Source: Lunularia cruciata (taxonomy: Eukaryota; Streptophyta; Marchantiopsida; Lunulariales; Lunulariaceae). From it: 64,000 nt of DNA. Position numbers and translations under genes: made by a program. Below the pieces are notes generated by a model. The model ran no database searches, had not been told where the DNA came from, and saw only the letters and a program-made list of their open reading frames with translations. Positions 34,756 through 48,286 of this stretch are shown here, one piece after another (within the stretch, counting starts at the first letter, position 1; every line of letters starts with the position of its first letter). The stretch is from NCBI GenBank assembly GCA_948567375.1, contig OX419755.1:48130291-48194290 (forward strand), given 5' to 3'.

Positions 34756-36889
34756 CGTGCCAAAACTCCAACAATCCTCTAATCCTCGATCCTCAAATTC
34801 CCATCAGAAACTCCCAATGCTCACTCCTTCCTCTGCTCCACACGGTAGGGTTAAGTTTCTGAACCCCTACAACAACACTAAACCTCGTGAAATTTAACAA
34901 ATTCTTCGTGCTGCCGATCAACGTCGAAGTTCCTGCAATCCCTCTGTTCTAGAAGAAACACGCGACAATTGATTTTCGACTCCACATTGTAGTGCACGAA
35001 TTCAGAACCCCATGGGCCACCATTTCTTGGAGCTCACCTACAGCATTGAAGTGCTAGCAACCGCAGTTATGCCACTCGATTCCGTGGGTGACGAAACCCA
35101 TGCTTCTGTAGCACTGACGGGAGGCATGAATACCCCGCACACTGCAGATCCAATACACATCAGAGGCTTTCAGAGGCTTTTCCACGGCATGAATTCGGCT
35201 TAGAGAGGTTAGGTCCGTAAACTTTTTTCATGTAAACTCATACAGAGCTTGTACAGAACTGGTCCGTTTTCAAATATACTTCTAATGTGTGCTTATTGGT
35301 CTTTTGGGGATTAATTTTGGGTCGAAGAATAAATTAACTTTTTGGTTGTTGAAAGAGCGGAAACAACTAGTTGAAATACTTGTCTATTCAGTGATTGATA
35401 TGAATTCCTTGTCCAAATTAAAATAATGAGAATCCTTCGAACCGAATTGGATGGAACTCATCCCCCTCTCATTTTCCTTCAACCTGCTCATTGGCGAGTA
35501 AGTAAAACAGGATCTTTACGCTCAAAAGCTTCTAAATGCACTAGTATGTGCTTGTATATATGTACTCATATGAGCGCGCGCATATCTATTTTCTCACGAT
35601 TTCTCAACTGCGCTTTGGTGTGCGCAGGCAGGTCTGCAAAGGTCTTTCTTGTGAACGCTCAAGTATATATTGGTTTGAACTTGTTTGCTTGTTTTGTGTG
35701 ATCTCGGAGTGTATTGGTGTTTATGATGGTTCCTTCTTCTTTGATGCGAGAGGGACAAGAAAGAACATTTGTCTAGCGAAGTTACTTCGCTTATATGCTG
35801 GAAGCAAAGGTGCTCTATTGAGGAAATGAGGAATAAATCCCCTTTGGACTATTTGTCCGCTGGAAATCTTTCCTTTTGGGTGCAACGGTGGATCCTAGAA
35901 AACTTGGCCATACCATTCTATTATATGGATCAAAGGTATATGAAGTGAAGTAACTAAAAGTACAATTCTTTTTTTAAATGTCAATAGGGCAACATTGAAA
36001 ATATTTGAATCTGTCTGATGGAGCAAGCAATACATCCCAAGAAGAAGAAGCGTCTGTCTATTCTAATTTAAGCAATTGTAAATCTTGGAGGATAAATAGC
36101 ACCGTGGAACTGGTTTAGTGAATAAAGATATATGGCACCATCAATAATTAGGAGATTTTGTGGTGATAATGATCTCATGAAAAGCCAAATAATGTCTAAG
36201 CCTTTAACCTCTTCATATATCCTAGTAGCAATTATCCTTGTCAAATAAGGTATAGGTTGTACTACTATATGTTCTCCTTCCGAGAGGAAATAGTCACAAG
36301 GATTGAAGGAGGTGTACCAACTTATGGTGATTGCTATCCATGTAAGTAAGAACCTCAAACTAGCTCTCACAATCTGATATAAACTTATGCACTCCAAGTT
36401 GAGGCATACAAAGGAAGGTGCTCGTTGCTCTATACATTATCCATCCAAACCCTTTTATCAACTCATACCACTTACTTAAGAGGGATTGGTATCCCACATG
36501 ATATCCACTAGACATTTAACATCCAAAAGAATAATATTTTTTCTCTCCTCCACATAGCTACTTATCCAATGAATAATTTCCAATACAATGGTATCTTCCT
36601 AATCTAATAGCTAACTTTCATGAAGTATATTAATCTCATTATTTATACCTTGTGTAAGATGTAAGAGTGGAATATCACATGGAACTTGAGGTTTCTTACA
36701 CTTAACTTTCCAACAATTACTTTAAACCCTTGTATTAAGTTGTTCATCAACCATCCTTGTTCTCATCTAGAGAGTGTGTAACCTCACAATTATTGATCAA
36801 ATCCTAACATTAAGTGTCTCAAGTGTCTTTTTTTAGTCCCAAAGGTATGTGTAGGCAACGGAGCATAAGTCCTAGACTTATCTATAGTC
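34756..36889. other. CDKAL1 upstream region and boundary to transposon-rich DNA
   Basis: The first few hundred bases are the expected CDKAL1 promoter; no defined elements stand out. ORFs at 35426-35829 (plus) and 36068-36397 (minus) match nothing I recognise. Beyond about 35.9 kb the DNA turns AT-rich and CpG-poor like the retroelement block, so the minus ORF there is probably a transposon remnant. Confidence 0.5.
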
Positions 36890-37276
36890 TGTATGGAGTT
36901 AGCAAATAGAGACAAATGAAAGTTAGCAAGTAGTAAGTAGAGGCTAATGAGTTAGCAAATAGGCCAAATTAGCCAAGATTTCTAAGGATGTTTTCACAAC
37001 ATATAGGAAGCTTCTTGGTACTTTCCAAATATTGGATAATGTGTATCCCAAGTAGACAACTTCTTGGCAAAAGTTTCTTGGGAAGCTTCAAGGCTAGTTT
37101 AGCTTGCACTCTAAGAAGGCAGCTTCTATGAAGCTTCCCAAGAGCCTTGTTTTTTCTCTATAAATACCAGAGCCCAAGCTCGTGCTAGTCATTCAGATTT
37201 TCCCTCATTCAAGAGTCCTAGTGTGATCTTCTACTTTGGTCTTCCATTCTACTATTTCTCTCCTTGGTCTTTTGCA
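36890..37276 (+). repeat. 5' LTR of Ty3/gypsy family A
   Basis: The sequence begins TGTATGG and ends TTTTGCA. It has a TATA box (CTATAAATACC) near 37157 and is followed after one base by a primer binding site. It aligns along its length with the solo LTR at 45141-45626, which confirms both ends. No matching 3' LTR is found near the end of this element. Confidence 0.75.
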
Positions 37277-37277
37277 T

Positions 37278-37292
37278 TGGTATTAGAGTAGG
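37278..37292 (+). other. Primer binding site (initiator tRNA-Met type)
   Basis: TGGTATTAGAGTAGG lies one base after the LTR end and resembles TGGTATCAGAGC, the complement of the plant initiator tRNA-Met 3' end used by many LTR elements. The mismatches are C-to-T changes. Confidence 0.7.
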
Positions 37293-40200
37293 AATGGAAT
37301 GGAATTTATGGACCACCAAATCCATTCCCCCAATCCATTGGGATTGTCACGTCCGTGTACTACTTAAGCATCATATCATGTAGTTCATCATATCACGGTT
37401 TGGGCAGAACTTTCTAAATGTGGTCACCTTGTCCAATAAATCATTGATACTTCTTATTGTAAATTACATAGAGTGGTGAACATGTTGCATCTATGTGTTA
37501 ACTTAGATAATTGCATGTAGTTTGATAGAGTAGTAGCCATGGTTGTAATGTCCAAAATTGTCATTGTTATGTAGCAACAAATCAAGCACCTTACTCAATT
37601 ATTGGTAGAGGGAGATCATCAATGACAAGAGCACATAGGAAGAGCATTATTTCAAGAAGGAGAAGAGAAAATCCAATTTCTGAAGCCTAAGATATTTGAA
37701 GGCAAGAATCTCTTGGGTGCAATAGAGAATTTTGTGTTTGCTTGCAAACATTATTTTGAAGTTACAAATCTTCGAGATGAACAAAAATAGATTTTTGTGG
37801 CTTTAAGCCAATTAGATGTAGTGGCAAAACTATGGTAGCAATTTTGAGTGGACCAAGTTCACTGGCAATTTGTTTCACCAATCTCAATGTGAGAAGAATT
37901 CAAGAACTCAATAATTAAGAGATTCCAAGCTCTAAATATTACACAAGTCATATGATAGATTGGTAAAATTGAAGCAGATTGGTTTTGTGAGGAGCTACAT
38001 CACTCAATTCTAGATCATGATAATGCAAATTTTTGAGACATTAGAAGTTGAAGCTTTAGACCAATTTTTGAGGAGCTTGAAATCCAAATAGGAAGTGACC
38101 ATACAAGAGCCTAAACACTTAGAGGAGGTCATGTAGTTGACTGAGTGCTTTAATTTGTTGGTTGCCACAACTTGGTCTTGACCTTAGCCTTCATAGAGCC
38201 TACCAACACATTAGACATTGGTGGAGGAGCCAGCAATGATGGAGATGGATGTTGTCCAATAGAGTCCACTTGGTACTACAAACAAGGAGAAATTGCAACA
38301 AAATGGTGGTTGTTTTTATTATTATTGAATTGAACATTGCATTGTTGAATGTTCACTCAAGAATGGATGACCTTGACAAATTGCCTAAATGGATTTTGTG
38401 AATGCAATGATCAAGGAAACAAAGCACCCCAATAATAGATATTGAATCATCTATTAGGAACCTTATTAGTTCCAAAGGGATTGAAGGTTTGACCTATGCA
38501 AGTTTACTTCTCTTGCAAGGTATGATATTTGATTGTGTTGTACAATTTTGGTTGATTTTTGGAGTTTAGAGAACAATGAATGAATGTCCAAAAATTATAT
38601 AGTCATGTCCAATATAGCCAATATTTAGAAGTAGATTAAAGATGATGGATGTTAGAAAGGGATATATATTTTGTACCTCACATACTACTACATTCAAGAT
38701 TGGGAAAGAGTATTTGGAGTGTATGAGGGTAAAAGTTACTGATTAGGTTGTTTGGCACCTCTTAATAAGACATCTAAGAATAATCAATCTTAAGATGGAA
38801 AGTTTGTCAATAAAGTAGCTATAGAGTAAGCTTTGGAGGAAGATATTCCAATTTTTGTAGAGTGGATCAAGCCAATTATGCACAAAGAATCTAATGAAGG
38901 CTAGAAGCCTCATCAAGCAATGGTTGACCTGATAGTTTAGGAGTTTGTAGATGTGTTTCTGGATGATTTGCCAAAAAGGTTACCTTTTGATCATGGTAAG
39001 CCTTTCAAGATTGAGTTATTGCTAGGAAGTACTCCAATGAGTAGACCAATCTATTGACTCTAATCAAAGGAGTTGGAAGAGCTTTGAATAGCATTAATTG
39101 AATTTTTGGAGAAGGATTTCATATGACATAGTACATCTCCTTGGGGAGCATTGATACTATTTGTCCCAAAGAAAGATGGAGTACTTTGCTTCTATATTGA
39201 CTACCATGATCTCAATAAAAAAATTGTGAAGAATGTGTATCCTTTGCCTTGAATTGCTGACTTGCTAGAGCAAATCATCAATTCAAGTGAAGCACAATAC
39301 TTCTCCAAGTTAGATCTTTGAAGCTGCTATTGGTAGATTCCCATTGATTGGAAGATGTGCATAAGATTTGCTTGCATACAAGGTATAGGTATTTGAATGG
39401 ATAGTTCTACTTTGTGGGTTCATTTATGTTAAAGTGGTCTTCATGGATCAAATGCATTGGATGTTTGGGTTGTTGAATTAGTATGTGGTGGTATTCTTGG
39501 ATGATATTTTAATCTATAACAAGATGGAGGTAGAATATATGAATCACATATGAGAAGTCTTAAGACAAATACATCAATGGAAGTTTTACTACAAGAAGTC
39601 AAAGTGTACCTTTTAGTAGAAAGAAGTTACTTTCTTGGATCATAAGGTCTCATTGGAGTGTATCAAGATGAAAGAGGAGAAAATCAAGGCCATTACTAAT
39701 TAGCCTACTCCAAAGGATACTACATAAGTGTGGCATTTAATAGATTGGTAAGTTTTTACCAACATTCATCCACTACTATGCTCATATGGCCATACCTTTG
39801 ACAGATCTCTTAAGGAAGACCTCAAGCTTTTAGTTGACCACTAAGTACAAAGAAGCATTCAAGAAAATGAAGCATATAATGTCTTCACAACACATCCTTT
39901 AACCATATGATCCTCAACTACCTTGTGTACTTGATTTTGATACTTTTAACTTTACCATTAGTTGTGTTGCAACAAGAATTTCCAAATGGGTTACATCCCA
40001 TTGCCTTTGTGTCTCATCAACTAAACACCATAAAAGGAATTAATCTAATTGAGATCAAGAGAAACTAGCAATGATATATGCCACCAAGGTATGGAGGCAT
40101 TATTTCTTGGGAAAACAAGTGATCATGTGAACCAATCACAAACCTTTATTATAGACGTTACATTTAAAGCACATGAAGAGTCAACATCATTGATAAGGAG

Positions 40201-41060
40201 AACAACTATAATTTTTTGACATCAAGCTTGAGTACAAGCCCGGTAAGTTCCATGTCATTCACAATTCCCTATCACAATGACTTGATTTGAAGACTCTTCC
40301 TACATCTCTTGTCATGGTAGCAATTACAAAAGTGTCAATTGACCAAAGATCCAAATCAAGTTTAGAATTGCTTTATAGCAAGACTTCTTTTTCAATTTGT
40401 ACAAGGTTATCCTGTAGCACATGACAAGGAGTACAATACCTTTCACACAAAGATGGACTTTTATATTGTGATAATTGCCTCTATGTTCCAACTATAGGTG
40501 ATCTACACTTGGTGCAACTTCAAGAGGTGCATGACTTACCACTTGCAGGACACATGGGGTAGACAAGACCTTGAGTACTCTATAACAATAATGGTGGTAG
40601 ACATACATGGCATATGAAGTCTAAGACTTTGTTTGATCTTGTGAGAGTTGCAAATACAACAAAGCTAGAAACCAAAAACCGGGCGGACTACTCCAACCAC
40701 TTCCACAATCGAGTGAACTACTCTCATCTTCTTGATGGGAACATGTTAGCTTAGATCTCATGGTGTTTATTGATAAGCTTAGTAAGAAAATCCATCTAGC
40801 ACCAACCTTTGATACAATGGATACTCCAATGTTGGCCCAAATCTACTTCAAGAATATCTTGAAGCATCATAGGATGCCCCACATCTTCATCTTTGACTGT
40901 GATCCTTGATTCATTGGTAAATTTTGGAAACCACTCTTCAAGCTACTTGGCACCAAGTTTGCTCTATCTATGGTCTATCATCCTCAAATTGATGGGCAAA
41001 CCAAACATGCAAACCTCACCTTGGAGATAGCTTCATGCCTTTGTCAACATTCATCATACC
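37293..41060 (+). mobile_element. Decayed Ty3/gypsy retrotransposon, family A copy 1 (gag-pol remnants)
   Basis: No long ORF survives, but translation across stops and frameshifts shows polyprotein order. Gag-like sequence lies at about 37620-38160 (FEGKNLLGAIENFVFACKHY). Reverse transcriptase covers about 38940-39720, with [32 protein letters not shown] and the active-site version FLDD in VVVFLDDILIYN (near 39490). RNase H remnants (HPIAFVSHQLN) lie near 39990-40040. Integrase covers about 40490-41050, with FIGKFWKPLFKLLGTKF and YHPQIDGQTKHANL. Most stops are TAG, often where gypsy proteins have Gln. The element is on the plus strand, inactive and old. Confidence 0.85.
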
Positions 41061-41229
41061 AATAGGGATGCCTCTCTTATGTTTGTTTAAGATTCCTACA
41101 ATAACTCCAAGCATGCAAGCATTGGATTCTCTCCCTTCTTCCTTTATTTAAGCCAAGAACAACTTGTTTTAGATTCTTTTCTTGCTCCACCATCTCACAT
41201 TTCTCATACTTTCACCTTCTTGTTCACAA

Positions 41230-42010
41230 TATCTATAATGTTTCAAGGACAAAAGAATCCAACAGAGGAAAAACAAGAGAAGAAACACAAGGTTTTATTC
41301 CTTGCTATTCTAATGCTCCAAAGGAGCACCTTGTCTTTATTATATAGCAAAGAGGATCCATGTAAAAGGAGCTACACCCTTGGATCAAATACATGAATTG
41401 GTGACATGTTATCAAGTTCCATCCTTAGATTAGCTTCATGGATTGGTGACATGTCAATCCTTGTCCTATTTGGTTGGTCAAACAAGTTTTACCAAAGGGA
41501 ATCTTTGGAGAATCTTCATATAAGAAGCTCAAAACAACATGGGTGAACTGCAATTGAAAAGTTCTCAATGGAACAAACAAGAGGGGAGAATGAAATGCCT
41601 TTTCCTCCTTTTTAATATCATCTTGTTTGCAAAAGAAATACCATTTTCCCAAAAAGGAGGGAATCTTCCATTTTTTGAGAAGCCTAATACATTTTTTTAG
41701 GCCTATAAAATTTGGCTTTGAAATTTTCAAGGTGTTTTCAACCTTGCTTTATTAACTTTTTGTACTCTTTGGTGATAGTTCTATCTGATATACTTAGACA
41801 ATCATATTTAACATCCTTAAAGATATTGCCAAACCAATTTCCACCTCTAGATAATATATCTAGCTAATGGTATTACAATATCTCACTCCTTACAACAAGC
41901 CAAATTTAATCTCCTTGTTGACAAGTGTGACCTAACCCATAGTGTATCTATGGAGCATTGTAGGACAAGGGATTGCATGATAGCTCTTATGCGGCTGGCC
42001 TATCTTTGGA
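41230..42010. repeat. Repeat R, copy 1 (downstream of family A)
   Basis: About 750 bp that recurs in the same orientation at 47590-48285, and partly near 62735-63115. Shared landmarks are CACCTTGTCTTTATTATATAGCAAA, GGATTGGTGACATG, TGGTTGGTCAAACAAG and CTCTAGATAA.ATATCTAGCTAATGG. It follows both family A copies at the same distance and is probably part of that element's 3' region or an LTR of a nested element. It has no coding content beyond a 101-codon shadow ORF. Confidence 0.65.
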
Positions 42011-42650
42011 ATTGGGGAAGAACTACGGGAAAGATTCTTGTAGTGCACGTAGTCATACTACAGGACTACGTCTTTTGTAGGACACTTAACCTTGGAGATG
42101 GCTCATAAGTCTATCATCTTTGAGAGCCTGTTAACCTCCTTGGTTATCATTCTATACTCACCAATCTTCATGCTTACTATAAGACTACATGACATCTCAT
42201 GGTAGAATCATAGTTCAACAAGGATCAATCAAAATATCGTCATACAAATTTATATTCATCCATCAAGTCTAGTAGTCATCCATGCACCAAGCCAAGAGCC
42301 AATTAGAAAAGGCACTTAAGCTTTAGAACCCTTGGGTATGGGTTATCACTTTACAATGGAGGACTATTCTTAGCCTTGCCTTGCAAGAAATGCCTTATTG
42401 CTATCAATTCCTCCTCTCTTATTCAAGTCTTGCTCCTTACTCTTTATGAAGCTGCTAATGATTGATTCAAGACTCTCTTTACTAATGCTAAAAAGCATCC
42501 ATCAATCAACTAACACTTTACAATGGATTGAGCTTCCTTTTATATCTAGGTTCAAAACTTAACAAGAATAAGTTTTCTCCTTCTCAATCCTTCCTCCTTG
42601 GCGGATGTCTTCTTCCAATACCACCCCCATCAATGCCAATTGGCTCTATA

Positions 42651-43337
42651 ACTAACACCCATTTGTACATGTGTGTGGTCTTATGATATTTAGCTTGGTA
42701 TTACAAGTACTTGAGAGATATTATTTATATAGAGATAAAGGATGGTTCTACATTAGTCATGATTAGCTAAAGTTAGTCATAGCTAAGATAGAGGGGACCT
42801 TAATTTACAGGAAGTGGAAAAGATGAGAACCACTATTTTGGATTCTAGTGTGTTGACTTGGTATTATTCCTTGGTGTTTGGCTTTGAGGAAAGAGTTGAG
42901 AACTCTTGGGCCTGTAAGGCTTTTTGTTTTGGATTCTTCTATAGTCTAAGGATAGCCCATGTGAAGGAATCCTTGACTTAGTGGTTGGGTCAAGATAAGA
43001 TCACATGCTTAGGGGAATATGCCCATGTGAATGGATATTCCTTTCTACTTTTTGACTTTACTTGACTTTTAGCCTAGTAACTTGAGTTACTCCAGTAATT
43101 AGTAACTTTGGTACGTAATTATTTCACAAGTATATAAACAAGGGGTGAGGAGGTACTCATCATTCTTTCATTTGCAACTATCTCTCTCATTGAGTTCTCT
43201 AGTGAGCAATGTCTTGAGTCTTGGAGTGTTAGACTTGGAGGAGTATGATGGAGTTGGGGTTCCTTGCCTTTTTTGTCCATGGTGCGCTACTATAATAGCC
43301 ATCAGAGGTTCATCCTAAGTGAGAGATAGGCCGGGTC
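42651..43337 (+). repeat. LTR-like sequence B, plus-oriented arm
   Basis: About 685 bp matching the reverse complement of 48287-48970 almost throughout. It starts near CTAACACCCATTTGTACATGTGTG, carries a TATA box (AAGTATATAAACAAGGGGTGAGG) near 43131, and ends near GTGAGAGATAGGCCGG. The TATA box and the TAACACCC start suggest an LTR of another element family. Confidence 0.65.
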
Positions 43338-44659
43338 ATAGCGCCTAATCCTTGATTCTAATCTAGACTATTCTACCTAAGTGCATTAACATGCCACACC
43401 TAATCTTGTCCTATTATACTACATATCAATAGGTTTCTTGCACATTCTCCCATTTGTCCTATATGTCATAGGGAGAATCCGTAGTGGGAGTCATGTAGCA
43501 TCTTACCCACAACAGCAATCCCATACTCCATATCCCACAACATCAACTTGCTCATAGCTTATAAAACCTTTAGCACCTATTTTGCTTGGATAATATAGCT
43601 CTCTTCTAAGTGCTTGCTCTTCAGGCAAGCCCCTTTTTGAAGCCTATTGCTTCTTCTTACCTTTGTTTGCAAAAGGGAAGAACTAGTTCCTCATCTGATT
43701 GTAGATACCCATATGATCTTTGTCTTGGTAGTCCTTAAAGATAGCATCCCATACTTGGATAAATCATCCATACAGGCTAGCTCCAAGGTCCTACCTAAAC
43801 AACAACCCGCCATGTTTGCATGTTCTAAGAGGTACATAGAGGTAAGGTTGTCAATCTCATCTTGGAAAAGGTTGAACATACTATTTTCTTCAATATCACC
43901 ATGACCTAAGTGGTGATATAGTTGGGCTAGGGTATTGCAATAAATGGTTGCTTGAAAGATGATTGGATCTTGAGTCGCATACCATTGTTTGGCATGCTTC
44001 TAGCATATCCATAATTTCCCATACTCCAATGGAGTGGGCTTATATTTCTGGCCAATAGTGTGGCTTCTTCTCATAGGAAGAGTGTTGGATACTATAAGCT
44101 TGTGGTATGTCTAAGTCCAACATCTCCTTCACTTGCTCTTTGAGGACCCAAAGAAGAGCATCTATTGGTGCAAGAAGCCCAATGGATTCCATGCCTCTTA
44201 TGTTAGTTGTTGGAGGCACATGTCCTTGGATGCTAAGGAATAGCCAACATAGTAAGTTGTTAGTTGCCACCATCAGCCTTGCATGGTTTTCAAAGCATAT
44301 GGTTGCATGAGGGATTGTATCTCATCTAAGTACATAGCAAAAATCCTCATGGACAGCTGTACAAATTATCAGGTTTCTTACTCAACCCTCCCATCCGTGT
44401 GGTAAAGCACAAGTAGCCCATTAACTTTGGGCTTCTTGGACTCCAAAAAGTAAACCACAACTCCATGGCCATTGGGGTCCACTAGAGTCTTCTTCCTTAT
44501 CATTCAAGTCCACATCTCACTTCTTGCCAAAACATTTAATCATGCAATTTCTCAATGTGGCAAAAGATAGTGAATACTTGAAGGGTTGAGTTTGTGAATG
44601 CCTCACTTGTTTCTCCAACACTATAAGAGGATTAAAATTGGTACAAGTTCTTTGTCCCA
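43338..44659. other. Transposon-derived spacer without recognised domains
   Basis: AT-rich, CpG-poor DNA. Short minus-strand ORFs at 43691-43879 and 44040-44273 could be remnants of an oppositely oriented element; no motif is recognisable. Confidence 0.4.
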
Positions 44660-47400
44660 ATCACATGAAGCAGCCATAGAGTATGCTTTGTAGAGTGGAT
44701 CAGGCCAATTGTGCATGGAGAATCTAATGAGTGCTAGAAGCCTCATCAAGCAATGGTTGACCAGATTGTTCAGGAGTTTGTAGATATGTTTTTGGATTAT
44801 TTGCCAAAGAGGTTACCTTCTAAATGTAATATGCACTTCAAGATTGAATTATTGCCAAGAAAGTACTCCAATGAGTAGACCAATCTATTGACTTGCACCA
44901 AAGGAGTTAGAAGAGCTTTGAATAACACTAACTAAGTTTTTGGAGAAGGATTTCATATGACATGATACATCTCCTTGGGGAGCACCGGTACAATTTTTCC
45001 CAAAGAAGGATGGAGGTTTCACTTCTATATTTAATACTATGGTCTCAATAAACAAATTAAGAAGAATGTGTATCCTTTATCTTGAATTGATGACTTGCTA
45101 GAGCACACTACCTCCAAGTTGGAACTTTGAAGCAGCTATTTGTAACAATATGTAGTTTATAGACAAATAAGTCAAGACTAACAAAGTAGCAAATAGGCTA
45201 AATTAGCCTAGAATATTTTAGAAGCATCTAAGAAGCTTCCTAGTACCTTCCAAGTATTTTATCACATGCATGCCAAGTGGTGACTCACATGAGGAAGCTT
45301 CTTGGGAAGTTTCCTAACTAGCTTAGCTTGCACGCCAAGTAAGTGGCTTCTAGAAGGAAGCTTCTTGGGAAGCTTCATAACTAGCTTAGCTTGCACGTCA
45401 AGTAGACAATTTCTAGAAGGAAGTTTCTTTAGAAGCTTTCTAGTTTGCTTGACTTGCACTCCAAGAAATTAGCTTTAAGGAAGCTTCTCAAGAGCCTTGT
45501 ATGTTTCCCTTTAAATACCAAAGCCCAAGCTCATACTAGGCATTTGGAGTTCCCTCATTCAAGTGTTCCAATGTGATTTTCCACTCTGATCTTTCATTCC
45601 CCTATTTCTCTCCTTGACCTTTTATACTATTGGTAGATTCTTATTGAAAGGAAAGATGTGTAGAAGCTTGCATTTCCCACAAGGTATGGATATTTTGAAT
45701 TGATATTTCTACTTTTTGGGTTCATTAATGCTTTAGTGGTCTTCATGGATCAAATGCATTAAGTGTTAGATGGGTTGTTGGATAAGTACATGGTGGTATT
45801 CTTGGATGATATCTCAATCTATGGCAAGATGAAGGAAAAACACATGAATCACATGCAAGAAGTCTTAAGATGATTATGTCAATGGAAGTTTTGGAAGTTT
45901 TACTATAAGAAATCAAAGTGTGTCTTTTGGCAGAAGGAAGTTACCTTCTTGGGTCATAAGGTCTTATTGGAGTGTATTAAAATGAAAGAGGAGAAAATCA
46001 AGGCCATTACTAATTGGTCGACTCCAAAGGATACCACATAAGTGTGGGCATTTAATGGATTGGCAATTTTTTACCAACATTCATCCATTAGTATGCTCAT
46101 GTAGCCATACCTTTGACTGATCTCTTAAGAAAGACCTCAAGCTTTTAGTTGACCACCAAGCACAAAGAATCATTCAAGAAAATGAAGCATATAATGTCTT
46201 CACAACACATCCTTTAACCATATGATCCTCAACCACCTTGTGTACTCGATGATGCTTCTAACTTTACCATTTCAGTTGTGTTGCAACAAGGATTTCCAAA
46301 TGGGTTACATCCCATTGCCTTTGTGTCTTATCATATAAACACCATAAAAGGAATTACTCTACTTGAGATCAAGAGAAACTAGCAGTGATATATGCCACCA
46401 AGGTATGGAGGCATTATTTCTTGGGAAAACAAGTGATCATGTGAACCAATCACAAACCTTTATTATAGACATTACATTTAAAGCACATGAAGAGTCAACA
46501 TCATTGATAGGAGGAACAATTATAAATACTTGACATCAAGCTTGTGTACAAGCTTGGAAAGCTCCACATCATTCATGATGCCCTATAGCAATGACTTGAT
46601 TTGAAGAGTCTTCCTACATCTCCTATCATAGTAACAATTACAAAAGTTTCAATTCACTCAAATGTCTAAATCAAGTTTAGAATTGCTTTATAGCAAGACA
46701 TCTTCTTTCAATTTGTACATGGTTATCTTGTAGCCCATGACAATGAGTACAATGCCTTTCACTCAAAGATGGACTTTTATATTGTGAGAATTGCATCTAT
46801 GTTCCAACTATGGGTGATCTACACTTGGTGCAACTTCAAGAGGTGCATGACTTACCACTTGCAAGACAGATGGAGGTAGACAAGACCTTGAGTACTCTAT
46901 AACAATAATGGTAGTGGACATACAAGGCATATGAAGTCTAAGACTTTGTCTGATCTTGTGAGAGTTGCAAATACAACAAAGCTAGGAACCAAAAACCAGC
47001 TAGACTACTCCAACAATTTCCCCAATCAAGTGGACTACTCTCATCTTCTTGATGGGAACATGGGAACTTAGATCTCATCACATCCTTACCAAGGATGAAC
47101 TTAGGTCATACAACAATCATGGTGTTTATTCATAAACTTAGTAAGAAAATCCATTTAACACCAACCTTTGATATAGTGGATACTCCCACATTGGTCCAGA
47201 TCTACTTCAACAATGTCTTGAAGCATCATAGGATGCCCCATGTCCTCAACTTTGACCATGATCCTTGATTCATTGGTAAATTTTGGCAACCACTCTTCAA
47301 GCTGCATGGTACCAAGTTTGCTTTATCTATGGCCTATCATCCTTAAATTGATTGGCAAACCAAACATGTAAATCTCACCTTGGAGAATATATTTCGTATC
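44660..47400 (+). mobile_element. Decayed Ty3/gypsy retrotransposon, family A copy 2 (5'-truncated)
   Basis: It aligns with copy 1 from its pre-RT region (GTAGAGTGGATCA.GCCAATT at 44690, copy 1 at 38861) through integrase. Gag, primer site and 5' LTR are absent. Reverse transcriptase is split by the solo LTR at 45141-45626 and resumes at 45632, with VVFLDDISIYGKM near 45793-45832. RNase H remnants and integrase (FIGKFWQPLFKLHGTKF at about 47270) follow. Stops differ from copy 1 in part, so the two decayed independently. Confidence 0.85.
45141..45626 (+). mobile_element. Solo LTR of family A inserted in copy 2, with 5-bp target duplication
   Basis: The 486-bp sequence starts TGTAACAA and ends CCTTTTATA. 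It is flanked by CTATT at 45136-45140 and 45627-45631. The uninterrupted paralogue at about 39325-39340 has CTATT once, so the empty site is preserved in the same window. It aligns with the LTR at 36890-37276 but is about 100 bp longer. The difference is explained by a roughly 62-bp unit (GAAGCTTCTTGGGAAG...AGCTTGCACG) present about three times at 45293-45480. Confidence 0.9.
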
Positions 47401-47589
47401 TTTGTCAACATTCACCATACCAATTGGGATGCTTGTCTTGTGTTTTTTGAGTTTGACTACAATAACTCCAAGCATGCAAGCATCCAATTCTCTCCCTTCT
47501 TTATTAATTTTAGCCAAGACTCACTTATTTGAGATTCCCTTCTTACTCCTTCACCATCTTACATTCTCATACTTCCACCTTCTTGTCCA

Positions 47590-48286
47590 CAATATTTGTA
47601 ATTTTTCAGGATAGGATAATCCCCAAGAGAAGAAACACATTGTTTCATTCTTTGATTTGATGCCCCAAAGGAACACCTTGTCTTTATTATATAGCAAAAT
47701 CAAATAGAGCTACATCCTTGGATCAAATACATGGATTGGTGACATGTCAATCCTTGTACTATTTGGTTGGTCAAACAAGTTTTACCAAAGAGAATCTTTG
47801 GAGAATCTTCATAAAGGAAGCTCAGAACAACATGGGTGAAGTACCATTGGGAAGTTCTTGATGAAACAAACAAGGAGGAAGAAGGCAATGCCTTTTCCTG
47901 ATTTTTTGTCTTTTCCTGTTTAAGAAGGCAACACAATTTTCCCAAAGGATGGAATCTTTCATTTTTTGAGGCTTAATACATTTGTTTGGGCCTCCAAATT
48001 TGGCTCTAAAATTGTGTATTTTTGCCCTCTACCCTATTACTAGAATTACTCTTTTGGCAACACCTCTATTTGATCTACTTAGACCATCATATATAATATC
48101 CCTAAAGATATTACAAAACCAATTTCCGCCTCTAGATAACATATCTAGCTAATGGTATTATAATATTTCACTCCTTACAACAAGCTAAATCTCATCTCCT
48201 TGTTGGCGGGTGTGACTTAATCCATAGTTTATCTATGGGGCATTAGGGGACAAGGGAATTGCATGATAGCTCTTATGCAGCTTGTG
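47590..48286. repeat. Repeat R, copy 2
   Basis: Direct repeat of 41230-42010, ending at GATAGCTCTTATGC where it meets LTR-like sequence B in minus orientation. Its position after integrase mirrors copy 1. Confidence 0.65.
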
